Shown here piece after piece: positions 32,314-43,818 of a stretch of DNA of 64,000 nt. The notes beneath the pieces were generated by a model that saw only the letters and a list, made by a program, of their open reading frames with translations, did no database searches and was not told the origin of the DNA. The translations under genes were made by a program, and so were the position numbers. Every line of letters begins with the position of its first letter. Positions within the stretch are counted from its first letter, which is position 1. Source of the DNA: Microvelia longipes (lineage: Eukaryota; Arthropoda; Insecta; Hemiptera; Veliidae); assembly GCA_018340805.1 (NCBI GenBank), contig JACMZG010001913.1, positions 3,161,963 through 3,225,962 of the forward strand, written 5' to 3'.

Positions 32314-33500
32314 GTAATAATTACAAGAACCTGGGCAGAGTAGAATTTCAAAATATTAAAATACATCGACTCCCCCTCCCCTCCTTTTATTATTATTATT
32401 ATTCTAACAGCCTCATTGGTGTAATTTTCTTTGAAAATTCACCAATAATATTCATTTAAAGTTTTATATAAATCATGTAGGGAAGCTTTAATACTAACCC
32501 TGAGATAGTTATATAAAAGGGAAGGCTCATATCTTCCTAATGTAATAGTAATTTATGCTAATTTGGAGGGAACCATTATGTTTAAACCCAGAGGCGCAGC
32601 CGAGAGGTTTATAGGGATGGTTCCTGAGGCATAGCCGATGAAACCAGCAAATTTACTCTTGAGGCATAGCCGAGGATGGAAATTAAAGAGGGGTGTAATG
32701 ACTGTTTTCTCCCGTGGTTTGTACAAGATTTTTCCTCTAGAAGGGAGAAAAATTTAACAAATAAAACTTTTATTTTATTTAAATATACAAGCTTTTGTAT
32801 TATTTAAAATCTTTAACTAGATACTCACAACAATAACCCTAAATATTCATAAAAACCACAAAATTGTTATTTACCCAACAACAAATAAGTAAAAAATAAA
32901 AAAGAATCATAGATAAATGAAAAGATACAGAGGTTGGCTTGCTTAGTCATTCAATTCAAATTAACAGGAATGCCAACTTAAATTTTCCTTTAATTTAAAG
33001 ACAACACTGATTTTTATCCAGAATACTTCCCGAGCAATGAACAAATTTATCAAGTATTAATATAAACTTTATCTTCGCTTCATTTTATCTTTTACGTATC
33101 TTTTTTCTTTTTGGTTGTTAAAAAAACAAAAGTTTTAAGTCAATTAATAACTACAACACTGTCAAAATAGTATAAACAATTTGATGGTTTACTAGATTTT
33201 TTGGTTTACTTTTGAATTAATAAAAGTTAAATACAGTTTAAAGGTGAGATTTGTCTTTACTTCACCATAATAATTGTAATAGGTTATCTAATTACTACTT
33301 AGTTTACCTAAAATACGCTAAAGATAAGGTAAGAAAAATAGTGATGCCATTTTTATTTCTGCCGTATTTAAGTAAAGATAGTATTTTTTCTAGTTTAGAC
33401 GTTGCAACATTATCACAACACACTAAAACAGTAGCAAATATCATAAAAATGCTGGCATGTGTTGATAAAAATATTAATTAATGCTCCGGTTTATAGTAAA
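32314..33500. other. intron; expected UBR3 exon not found
   Basis: AT-rich, with a CAGAGGCGCAGCCGAGAGGT / GAGGCATAGCCGA repeat at 32590-32680. I looked here for the UBR3 segment with W..LP..Y..IF in phase 2 to 0 and did not see it. A 76-codon open stretch at 33251 has no recognisable features. Confidence 0.5.
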
Positions 33501-34639
33501 ACGATAAAAACAATGAATCCCGGACTGGATTCAAACAATGAATCATTAGATTTCCAAGCAAATTTCTAACCAATTTCGCCAAACAATAGGGTGTAACTAT
33601 TTGTGAACAATAATTGTTTACAAATGAAAAATATTGTCTGTACATTTTTTATAGAGAAAATAATAAACATTTATGTATTTTAGGGTGGCCCTTTAGCTAT
33701 AGGGGTGAAAAAAAAAATGTTAGAAATGTTGTGCTCCAACCCCTATTTTGTTCGAATATATGAAAAAAAAATTCCATAAAAATTTTAGCCGATCGGAGGT
33801 GATTAACAGGTGCCGCCGGCCTTTGAAGTTTTAACAGGTGTCAAAATTCGTCAAATATTGTGATTTTCGTGACAAAATTTTTTTTCTGTGATTTTTTACA
33901 TTATTTTTTAAGTAAAAAAAATACTTAATCCACTAATTAAACACTATGAACGTAATCATTATGACCTGAAAATCATCTTAGTTTGTACTTACTCTGACAT
34001 TTAATGGTGGACATATATATTTTTTCTGAAAAAGTTTTCAAAAAACTTTTTTTTTCTCTACACTGCAAAGTATAACTCATATAATATGTTTCTTTGTTAT
34101 CAATTCATTAGCATATTATGTTTTTGTATACTGTCTTCTATAGTTTAAGACCAATAATTGGTTGTTTATACCAAAATTAGCAAACCTAATGTGTAACATA
34201 CAAAACACTGTCATCCTATCTCGTGGTAGGTGAAAGCTAAGTAATGTGTATAATAGTCCAATTCAGTTTCAAGAATTTTCAATTTGTTTTTTGGTTTGAA
34301 TTTATTTTCAATCGAGCCATTATTGTGACATCTGAAACTTCGCGTGTTAACCTTTTGCTTTGCCCCCCCCCCTCTTCCCTTACCAAATTTATTAACCATT
34401 AAGAAATGGTTAATAATTTTTTTTTTAGTACACCATTGCTATTTTTAAATATGTGGCCTCGTAATTGACTAATGACTGATAAAATGCAAGTCAGACTTGG
34501 GCCTTACTCGCACTTGTAGCCCCATACCACGCTCTTAAATCACTCTAATAAGAAAAATGTTAAATTTTCTCATCGAAGATTTTTTCTTTGGTAGACAACT
34601 TGAACTCACTTCTAAATAAATAATTTTTAAACAATAGAT

Positions 34640-35913
34640 CGCCTTCGACATCCATCTTGCATGGCTAATAGCACCTGGCTTTCTCGAGGCGGGGTCTCTC
34701 CTAGAAAAATCGTTGCCATCTCCATTAGCTCCCTGTAATCTTCTCTAATTGTTTTTCTTTTTAACTTTTTACGAAGAATGTTAAGCATATTTCTTCCTAA
34801 CTTCTGGGACATCCTCCTTCAATACCAGAAGACTATTTTTCGGGTCTATCGTGACCCCACGCATTTCTGAACCTTAGAAAACAGTGGAACATCTGGACCA
34901 AAAGTCGGTCCCACACTTCAGTTGAATACACGCCTTTAGCACCACTTCAAATATGTGGTGCCTACAAAGGCAGGTATAGAAATCTTTTCTAAGAGGTTAT
35001 CATATTTTTCTGCAAGCTCCATTGTTCTTCCGGTGTTCGATGCCGTTGTCTAACACATCGCTTGGACTGAATCAAGAAGTCCCCATTCTTTAAGACATTT
35101 ATTGACTGCTGCGGCTTATTCTGCTCAGTAGCCTGTGTTATGCTTGAAGCTCCTACCAACTTGTCTTTTCCGCCATATGAAATAAGAACTGCCAACCTCT
35201 CTATCTTATTGTCTTTTGTAATATTAGGAAGAAGCTTCCCATCTCAAAGCCGACAGCACACTAATTTCTATCAATACTAAAGGTTTTTAACATTCCATGT
35301 ATCTAAGAATCCTAGAACGGGGTATCGTCTCGTGCTTATTAATTCTGTTAAGTCCTTTGGTACATCATGGCAACGCTTCTTGTATGCCTGTAGGCACATA
35401 TATGACAGCATCCTGATCCCTTAAATTGCACTATCTAACGCTGCTGTACTAGCAGACATTTAAAAAGAATGACCAGTTCTCTAAACCAAGAAACGAAGGA
35501 AAAATCTGCCATTCAGAGACAAGCTCACAGAATCCACTCACTTCGTCTGTGCTAACTATCTGCTTCTGGTGCTTGGGTGGGAGTAGCATAATTTCCGCAA
35601 ACAATAACTAGATGTCGGATCAATATCCCAAGACAATCGATTATTATTCAACGCGACCTCTCGCTCCTTCCGCTCATGCATCTCTATTCTGGTTTCTGTT
35701 TCCCTGGTGCTAATATTAATGTCAGTATTGCGCGTAGCATAACACCAGGTCGCCGCCTTATTTCTTTGAACATCCGGACAAAAACTCTATGTCCCTCCTG
35801 GATTTTTATTTGATTTTCGGCGTCATATAGCAATATCAAATAAACCATCCAGGCCTTCTCTGGTAAAGCAACCATAATTCCTAGCAAATCCATCGTTTTA
35901 GAAGAATCTTTCT
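34640..35913 (-). pseudogene. degenerate multicopy mobile-element ORF of uncharacterised family
   Basis: Minus-strand pieces in shifting frames read CLKEWGLLDSVQAMC-stop-TTASNTGRTMELAE, then a block like GTTYLKW..RRVFN...GPTFGPDVPLFSKV, then TIREDYRELMEMATIFLGET. I recall the same order (LKEWGL.D.V.AMCFDTTASNTG, CRHH..E.VL..VF, GP.FGPDVPLF, REDYRE...IFLG) in a family of uncharacterised multicopy proteins in aphids, Hydra and other animals. At least three frameshifts or stops make it non-functional. It ends at the single N at 35914. Confidence 0.6.
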
Positions 35914-36476
35914 NTGTAAGTCTAAACATGGATACATAGTGCCAAATCAAAATCTAAATTTGTAGTTTCATTTTTTGAAATTTTTTGCTGAGTCATTATT
36001 TATGATTAATGAAGCCATAAAAAAGGATTTCCTGAGTAGCAAAACTACACTTATAGAACCAATTTTCGCTACAAAGTTCAACTCTCAAGCATTAAAATTC
36101 ACTGGAGGTATTAAGATAAAGACACACAAACACACACAGACAACTTTGTGAAAACCACTCAAGAGGACTTGAAAAACACTTTAAAAACGATAATTTCCGG
36201 TGAATCCTGGTATCAGATTTTTACAAACCACAATACTTTCCTTATAACCTACGGTATTAAAGAGGCAAAAGTAAAAATTATTTATAATTTAAACTATTGC
36301 CATTCAAATGAGGATGAGGTCGCACGCTTGTGTAGAGAATAAAGATTTATAAGTAAGCCTAACCCTGTTTTTTTTGTTTTTATTTCAAAGTTATCCATAT
36401 AAATACGGTCAGGCACAAAAAAATTAATTTGTCTAAATTTATTATTTAAAAAAAGCCACTAACTTTTTTGATGAAA

Positions 36477-37274
36477 CCTTAGAATAATACTAAATATAGA
36501 AGAGCATATATATGACCGTTAAAACACCAATGTAATTCTACTGATAACACGAAAGCCGGTTGATTGGTGGTCTTAAGTAGGGGTACCACCCTAACAACCA
36601 AATATTATTTTATAAATGTGTTATAAATATCCACTAATAAAGAAGGATCTTAACAAATAAAACAACTTAAAACAAATAAAATAACTTAAAAAACTTGCCA
36701 AGCACTTAATAAAATCAGTCTTAGATAGCAAAAGGGTAGGGGAATATGAAAACATGCAATTTGTTGATGAGGACTACTTTTAACATAATTTTAATAAAAA
36801 ATGTAAAAATACAATTTAAAATGCTTAAAATATTGTAATGCATCGATATTTATATTATTTTTTTTTTATGAATAATCAATCATTAATTATATATAGAACG
36901 CAATAATTCAGCAACCAGAAATAATTGCCAACTGTTGTTTTAAACGTGTTTACAGATAACACCCATGTATATGGGTTCCAAAATGTATAATAAGTTACCA
37001 CAATGGTTAAAAAATATAAAAAATATAAAAAAATGAAGCAAAGAAATTAAACAAATTTTAATGGCAAAAGAATATGATGATTATACAGGAAATACTAGAA
37101 GATAAATGGTTAATTTTTTTAATTTCTAACATAATTATTATTTGTTTAAATGTTATAATAACCCAAAGTAAAACTATGAAGAATTTTTAATTTTACTTGT
37201 TTGAAATATCAACTAAATTATATGTATTGTTAATCATTGACGAGTCTAATCCCTGTAAAAGATCAAAGGAAATA

Positions 37275-37306
<32 letters not shown>

Positions 37307-37413
37307 AAAAAAACATTTTATTTTGTCAGGTTGGCAGCATTAGTAATGGCCACCAGTGAACCGGCTTTTGTGTTATCAGTAGTGCTCCTTCTATATATAG
37401 TATTATTCTAAGG
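36477..37413. mobile_element. TIR element, family C, in the left arm of the palindrome
   Basis: Ends CCTTAGAATAATACTAAATA and CTATATATAGTATTATTCTA + AGG are inverted repeats extending into ACTGATAACACGAAAGCCGG. Inside, 36955-37103 (plus) reads TPMYMGSKMYNKLPQWLKNI, a LINE ORF2 end with one stop. A mirror copy is in the right arm (about 38925-39862) and an independent shorter copy at 49242. Confidence 0.75.
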
Positions 37414-37706
37414 ATAAAACCAATAGGACCACTGCTAAAGGGGAAATACTGAATTCTCTGAGGGGCCAAAATTCTCTGATCTAAAATGACAGACCCTTCA
37501 TCTGAAAGAAGTTGATCCTTTAGGGCTTGATAGTAACACTTTTTTCACTTGGCTCTTGGACTATAAACTTCTTCCAAAATTAAAAAAAAAATTGATTCAC
37601 TGTACCGTTAATACCAAAATTTGATTGATTTTTGATGACTTAAGACATTGTAATGGTTTGTTATACATAAAAATACGTAACATTCAGAAAATTAAGATAA
37701 ACTTAC

Positions 37707-37838
37707 CTGGACAGCCTCACATATGTTAAGTTGTTTACAACAGGATTCCTTGAGACAAACTAGAGTACCACATAATAAACATATGGAAGTTTCCCGAGGT
37801 ATACTGTGGCATTGTGTGCACTGTCTTCTATGATAATA
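37707..37838 (-). CDS. UBR3: UBR3 Cys-rich exon, intact copy in inverted orientation
   Basis: On the minus strand this is a perfect 44-codon exon, flanked by TTGCAG and GTAAGT. It starts YYHRRQCTQCHSIPRETSIC, continues LLCGTLVCLKESCCKQ and ends CEAVQ. This is the Cys-rich C-terminal motif of UBR3 (YYHR-C-C...CL-CGT-VCLK..CCKQ..CE). It lies in the left arm of a large palindrome, opposite in orientation to every other UBR3 exon, so as drawn it cannot be spliced into the gene. The same exon with indels is found on the + strand at 38488. I infer that one arm is an assembly artefact or a recent inverted duplication. Confidence 0.85.
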
Positions 37839-38487
37839 CTGCAACAAATCAAACACATCGTACTTTAATAAAACAAATAATCCACGGTTCGAATATCCAC
37901 GGCCTTCTAGAACATTGGATCACCAACAAACTTTTTTTATAACTTTTTTTTTTCAAAATTTTTCAGTATAATAAAGGCCTATTTCCGCTAATCTGCACAT
38001 CTTTTGGTTAATCTCAAAGAGTATTTACATTCAAAATTTACAACAAAGAGGTAATTCGTATGTACGTATGTACGTTTTATGTATGTATGTAACCTACGCA
38101 CATTGCTACATACGAATTACTCTTTGTTATGGTGTTGTTGACTGCAAATAATAACAATTTTTGGTAATTTTCATTAATACATTCAAATATAACACAAATC
38201 AAAGGTTTAGATAACATTGACGTCTAACAGGTAGTTATGTATGTACCAAGTTAGATTAAAATTAAATTGTTGAGTGAATGTAAATACTCTTTAAAGATTA
38301 ACCAAAAGAGCGTGCAGATTACGGGAATAGGCTTCATTTTATCACAAATCTGCGAATTACTGAAATTTTGAAAAAAAGTTATAAAAAAAGTTTGTTGGGG
38401 ATCTAATGTTCTAGAAGGCCAATGGATATTTCGAACCGTGGATATTCTTGTTTTATTAAAGTACGGATGTGTTTGATTTTGTTGCAG

Positions 38488-38620
38488 TATTATCATAGAA
38501 AGACAGTGCACACAAATGCCACAGTATACCTCGGGGAAACTTCCATGATGTTTATATGTGGTACTCTAGTTGCTCAAGGAATCCTGTTGTAAACAACTTA
38601 ACATATGTGAGGCTGTCCAG
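38488..38620 (+). pseudogene. UBR3: UBR3 Cys-rich exon, indel-bearing + strand copy
   Basis: This is the same exon as at 37707-37838, in the orientation the gene needs and with the same splice sites (TTGCAG, CCAG/GTAAGT). It carries several single-base insertions and losses, for example an extra A after CATAGA and a changed run near the LLCGT codons, so the reading frame breaks. The differences are nearly all one-base indels, which looks more like uncorrected sequencing error than decay under mutation. I expect this to be the true position of the exon (phase 0 in and out), with the intact sequence given by the inverted copy. Confidence 0.75.
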
Positions 38621-40080
38621 GTAAGTTTATCTTAATTTTTCTGAAGTTACGTATTTTTATGGTATAACAAACCCTTACAATGTCTTAAGTCATCAAAAAA
38701 TTCAAATCAAATTTTGGTATTACGGTAAACAGTGATATCAAATTTTTTTTTTAATTTTGGAAGAAGTTTATAGGTCCAAGAGCAAGTGAAAAAAGTGTTA
38801 CTATCAAGCCCTAAAGGATTCAATTCTTTCAGATGAAGGTCTGTCATTTTAGATCAGAGAATGTTTGGCCCCTCAGAGAATTCATATTTCCCCTTTAGCA
38901 GTGGTCCTATTGGTTTATCCTTAGAATAAACTATATATAGAAGGAGCACTACTGATAACACAAAGCCGGTTCACTGGTGGCCATTACTAATGTGCCAACC
39001 TGACAATAAAATGTTTTTAAATAAATAAAATAAATTAAATAAAATAAAAAATTTTATTTCCTTGATCTTTTTACAGGATTAGGACATCGTCAATGAATTA
39101 AACAATACATATAATTTTAGTTGATATTTCAAAAAAATAAATTAAAAATTCTTCATAGTTTACTTTGGGTATTATAACAGGTTTTAAACAAATAATAATT
39201 ATGTTTAGAATATTTAAAAAAATTAAATTTATCTTCTAAGTATTTGTAATAATCATAATATTCTTTTGCCATTAAAAATTTGGTTTAAGTTTCTTGCTTT
39301 AATTTTTTTTATATTTTTTTATATTTTAAACACTTGTGGTAACTTATTATACATTTTGGACCCATATACATGGGTGTTTTTTCTGTAAACACAGTTTACA
39401 AAGTTGGCAATATTTCTGGTTGCTGAATTATTTGCGTTCTATAATTAATTAATGATTGATTATTCATTAAAAAAAAATAATATTAAATATCGATGCATAC
39501 AATATTTTAAGCATTTTAAATTGTATTTTTACATTTTTTTATTAAAATTATGTTAAAAAAGTAGTCCTCATCAACAAATTGCATTTTTCATATTCCCCTT
39601 AACCTTTGCTATCTAAGACTGATTTTTATTAAGTGCTTGGCAAGTTTTTTAAGTTATTTTATTTTGTTTTTTAAGTTGTTTTATTTGTAGATCCTTCTTT
39701 ATTAGTGGATATTTATAACACATTATAAAAAATAATATTTGGTTGTTAGGGTGTACCCTACCTTAAGAACCACCAATCAACCGGCTTTCGTGTTAATCAG
39801 TAGAATTACCATGTGGTTTACGACGTCATATTGCTCCTTCTATATTAGTATTATTCTAAGGTTTCATCAAAAAAGTTAGATGGCTTTTTTAAATTAATTA
39901 AATTTAGACAAATTAATTTTTGTGCCTGACGTATTTATATGGATAACTTTGAAAATAAAACAAAAAAACAGGTTAGGCTTACTTATAAATTTATTCTCTA
40001 CACAACTCCTGACTCATCCTCATTTGATGGCATAATTTATAATTATAAATAATTTTTACTTTTCCTCTTTAATACCGTAG

Positions 40081-40905
40081 GTATATAGGAAAAGTATTGT
40101 GTTTGTAAAAAATCTGATACCAGGATGTCACCGGAATTATCCGTTTTAGGTGTTTTCAAGTCCTCTTGAGTGGTTTTCACAAAGTTGTCTGTGTGTGTGT
40201 GTGTCTGTTATCTTCATACCTCCCAGTGAATTTATGCTTGAGAGTTGAACTTTGTACGAAAATTGGTCTATAAGTGTAGTTTTGCTATCAGGAAAATATT
40301 TTTTATGGCTTCATTAATCATAAATAATGACTCAGCAAAAAATTTCAAAAAATGAAAACTACAAATTTAGATTTTGATTTGGCACGTATGTAGCCATGTA
40401 TTAGACTTACATATTTGCCAAGTTTCATGTCATACTAGCATTAGTTCAATTTTTATCAGATTCCTTGTGTACGTTTTTTAGAAAATTGGACAATATTTTA
40501 ATATACTTTTTTTTCTTTGACGATTGTTATATCCCTTTTTGGGGTTTTGACAATAAAAAGTTCTATCTATCTATAATAATCTGATCTTGAGTTGAAGATT
40601 GGTACAAGTGTATACCTTTACTTAATAAATAAGTACACCACGTTTTGTTTCAATACAACAAGTATATTCATGATTTTTGTTGGATCATAAAAGTTAAGCA
40701 GCATTGCCTGGATGGGTAACCGGAGGGAATGAATTGAATGTATTTGCTATCCGAGGACAAGTAAAGCAAGTCCAAAGACATGTTTCAGTATAAATTTGGC
40801 AAATTGTATATTCTGATGATGACTGAAGCGAGCCCAAAGCAGGGAGGATGAGCATAGCGAATCTGATGTGATGAGGAAAAGTTCCGAGGTACCCCGAACC
40901 CAATT
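40081..40905 (+). mobile_element. dispersed composite repeat with 5S-like segment, second copy
   Basis: This has the same order of blocks as 380-1068: TATATAGGAAAAGTATTGTG, TTTTCACAAAGTTGTCTGTG, TTAATAAATAAGTACACCAC, then the 5S-like GTTAAGCAGCATTGCCTGGATGGGTAACC (40694 onward) and the CGAGGTACCCCGAACCC tail. Its first part overlaps the right arm of the palindrome. Confidence 0.7.
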
Positions 40906-41061
40906 TTTTAGAGTATATTTTGATGAAAAAGTTGCCCCAAACAGTAGTTTTTGTAATATACCTACTACGTTTGTCATTTGGGAAAATTTTATGAAGATTA
41001 ATTTTTACAAATTATTTCCTCTATTTACCAGCATCATATATTTGTAATTTTTATGTTTCAG

Positions 41062-41201
41062 CATTCTATAGACTGCGGGGCTGGTACGGCCATGTATTTA
41101 GTAGTAACTTCATCGTATATTATTGTAATTAGAGGTAAGCGAGCCTGTCTGTGGGGCTCTGTGTATTTAGACTCTTTCGGCGAGGAGGATAGAGAATTAA
41201 A
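41062..41201 (+). CDS. UBR3: UBR3 penultimate exon
   Basis: The acceptor is GTTTCAG and the donor is TTAAA/GTAAGT. The exon reads [40 protein letters not shown] and EEDRELK. This is the very conserved UBR C-terminal cap (H-CGAGTG...WGS-YLD-HGEED..L). It enters in phase 0 and leaves two bases. Confidence 0.97.
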
Positions 41202-41464
41202 GTAAGTATGGTAGCAATTCAGCAATAACTAATCTATATTAAGGAATATTAATATCATCAGTATTAAGTCTCGATTGAAATTCTTAAGAAATCTTATGGG
41301 CCGTAAGAAATATTCAATTTATTTTTGTATAACAGATTTGTAATCACAGGATTGTTTTTTTTACTACTTAACAATAAGTTAAGATATAATAAGCTAAAGA
41401 CTGGAACTGTAACATTTGTTATTTAGAACTCACAATACTTTTGCAAAAAAAGATATTCATAGAC

Positions 41465-41650
41465 TGAAGAATTAGGGTCTTCTGGTTGGACAGCGCCTAT
41501 GGAAATAAAGAATCCGACATTTCAGGTATGTTAGACATGACGGATGAAAACACAATGCTCTGCAAAACTTTACTGAACATTCTCTATGTGTTGAGTGAGA
41601 TTTGAGTCAGAGGAAACGCTAAATATGACCTTACGGGTTTAAGTGTTAAA
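41465..41650. repeat. two repeat fragments: ribozyme-like family and SINE tail
   Basis: 41465-41580 resembles the 15370 and 8290 fragments (GAATCCGACATTTC). 41585-41650 is GAGTGAGATTTGAGT...CCTTACGGGTTTAAGTG, the same tail as the long SINE at 24396. Confidence 0.55.
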
Positions 41651-41711
41651 AAATGTCCTGTAGACTGATGCACTCCTATATCGATAAACAAATGCCCAAC
41701 TACATATTGGA

Positions 41712-41862
41712 ATATCATTTGATACTACTGAGTTTCGCAAAACATGAATAGTTGAGACAATACAATTGTGCGAGAGACACCTAGGAAATGTAACAAGCAA
41801 AATGCAATGCTACATCTGGGAACTGTTCCATCATTCGACATTCGTCATCATTGATGGCTCAT
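41712..41862 (-). repeat. inverted, truncated copy of the 317-bp hammerhead repeat
   Basis: On the minus strand it runs GAGCCATCAATGATGACGAA ... CTAGGTGTCTCTCGCACAAT, then ACTATTCATGTTTTGCGAAA + CTCAGTAGTATCAAATGATA. It therefore spans a unit-to-unit junction but lacks the ribozyme core. It stops at the same 3' point as the array at 10915, which suggests a defined element end. Confidence 0.75.
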
Positions 41863-41881
41863 TTTAGTTAGATCTCTTGTA

Positions 41882-42010
41882 TTAAGCAGCATTGGGCATG
41901 GTCAATAACTGGATGGATGACTGCTGGGAATACAGCAGATTATTTTACTGCCGAGGACAAGCAGAGGGAAACCGACTAGGTGTGGAAAAATTCTGAGGTA
42001 CACCTTACTC
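41882..42010 (+). repeat. 5S-derived repeat
   Basis: ATTAAGCAGCATTGGGCATG + GTCAATAACTGGATGGATGA + CTGCTGGGAATACAGCAG is the best 5S-like copy after 855. The tail has AATTCTGAGGTACACCTTACTCGG. It abuts the last UBR3 exon. Confidence 0.7.
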
Positions 42011-42054
42011 GGTTTTTTCATCTGTCCATAATATTGATTAATTTTTTGTTACAG

Positions 42055-42172
42055 GCGTGGCAAACCATTATATTTGAGTGCAAGTCGCTATGAATTATTG
42101 CAGCAGCAGTGGTTAGCACATAGGTTTGATCATATGAACAAGAAATGGGTCTGGCACAGGGATGCTCTCTAG
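42055..42172 (+). CDS. UBR3: UBR3 last exon with stop codon
   Basis: The acceptor is TTACAG. The split Lys codon is completed, then RGKPLYLSASRYELLQQQWL, AHRFDHMNKKWVWHRDAL and a TAG stop at 42170-42172. This matches the RGKPLYL..ERY..LEQQW..H.FDH..K.W end of UBR3, so the C-terminus of the protein is complete. The visible exons sum to about 1230 codons, against about 1890 for the human protein. Confidence 0.96.
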
Positions 42173-42503
42173 CCACGGCACCGGGATAATCTCTAGCCAC
42201 ATACAACTCTTTCTTTTAAATATTGTGTATAATTCCTACAAATATTTGTATTTAATCCCTGTAAAGATATAGCGTGTTAAAATATAACCCCCATGTACCT
42301 AGAGAGCTTTTTATGAAGGGGTGTTCAGACTTCTCTGAGAAAATATGATGGATAGAAAGATATGGTTTCTTCTATTACCTGAGAACAGTTTTTTAGTCAG
42401 TTTCTATGATAAAGTTGCCTAAAGTTTAAAAAAGAAAGCTGTTTAAAAGTTACATGAAGTATAAAATACACAGGTCAAATTAATCATTTAAGTGTCAAAA
42501 TTC

Positions 42504-42509
42504 AATAAA
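42504..42509 (+). terminator. possible UBR3 polyadenylation signal
   Basis: This AATAAA hexamer lies about 330 bases after the UBR3 stop codon. In such AT-rich DNA the hexamer occurs often by chance, so it is only a candidate. Confidence 0.25.
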
Positions 42510-43551
42510 ATTTCAAAACTTGTATGAAATTGAAATAAATTTAAGTTAAAAATAAAAAGAGAAACAGATACGGACTTTTCATTGATTATTTAATGTGTTA
42601 TTTATTTATTATCAGTCACTTGTCTGCTACAATTAAAAGTATGCATTTGTTTCTCTTCTCATTTATACCTTATATTTATTTCAATTCTTGAACAGAATAG
42701 ATAAATAAATAGATTTTATTTCTATTTATTATTAAATTATTTATATTTCTAGATTCTATGAAATATATTTTATTTTTTTAAGTAATTGGATATTTTATTG
42801 CATTTTTACACTTTCATTAGTAAGTTTTCCTGTATTTTATTTTTCATCCCAGGTTTAACAGATTCTTTTTAAATTTTAGGTAAGTATATCATAAATACTG
42901 ATTAAAGTGGTGTTCTTTGGTTTTTTGATGCTATCTGAGATAACACTACTTTGTAAAATAGCTTTTATTGCCATTTTAGACGCGATTATGACCATTTTGG
43001 TTGAAATATAGTTGGTAGATGAAGTAATATAGAGTATATTATTTCCCTTCAGTGTCAAAGCAGATATGGGAACATAAATCATGGGAAAACAAAGAAAACA
43101 TAGTCAAAATTATGCTTTTTATTTTTCTAAATCTGTAAGTTGTAGAAACACAGAAATATTAAAAACATTCAGACTTATAGGCATGGAAAAGATCCTGTAG
43201 TTAACAATATTTTTCATTTAGTTTTCAGTATTGGTCAGGATCTTTAATTAAGAGGATGACTCAATTGGGAACATAAATGACCCCTTAAACGTTTCCCGAG
43301 ATAAAGAAATACTGGCAAACTTACCTTTACAGGTTATACAAGGAGAAGTCGAGTCAGCTCCTAAAGTTTTAATAAACTATTTAAATGACCGTCCCTTATT
43401 ATTTTTAATAAAAATTTTAAGACTCAATGTGATAACAAGCAAAATTTATTAAAAAAATAAATAAAAAGTATATTATTTTTTACTATTTGTTTATAACTTA
43501 TAATAAACAATAGACTTTAAATTTAAGGCCTGTGGGTTTAATGTAATAATT

Positions 43552-43818
43552 GCAAGCATACGCAGTTTGCACTAAGCATGGGTGTACCAAGCAGTTTGCC
43601 ACCAAGCATGTGCAGTACCAAGCTGCACTAAGCATGTGCAGTTTGTACCAAGCATATACAGTTTGCACTAAGCATGTGCAGTTTGTACCAAGCATATACA
43701 GTTTGCACCAAGCATGTGCAGTTTGAACTAAGCATGAGCAGTTTGTATCAAGCATATTACAGTTTGCACCAAGCATGTGCAGTTTTACCAAGATATACAG
43801 TTTGTACCACATGGGCAG
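43552..43818. repeat. minisatellite, ~20-bp unit (AAGCATGTGCAGTTTGCACT)
   Basis: About 12 units alternate GTGCAGTTTG(C/T)AC and ATACAGTTTG. The 104- and 61-codon open stretches on the two strands are repeat artefacts. Confidence 0.95.

Larger units (their letters stand above)
35915..40410. repeat. large imperfect palindrome, ~2.1-2.3-kb arms, centre near 38087
   Basis: The left arm (35915-38068) is the reverse complement of the right arm (38104-40410). Examples: the UBR3 exon at 37707 and 38488; AAATACGGTCAGGCACAAAA at 36400 and TTTTTGTGCCTGACGTATTT at 39915; TTTTTTGCTGAGTCATTATT at 35980 and its inverse at 40330. The outer left end is at the N base. Differences are mainly one-base indels, plus about 125 extra bases in the right arm near 38128-38255. 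Best explained as an assembly artefact; see findings. Confidence 0.9.

Noticed and set aside
33251..33481. 76-codon + strand reading frame
   Set aside because: Considered as the missing UBR3 exon, but it lacks the conserved W..LP..Y..IF segment and suitable splice phase.
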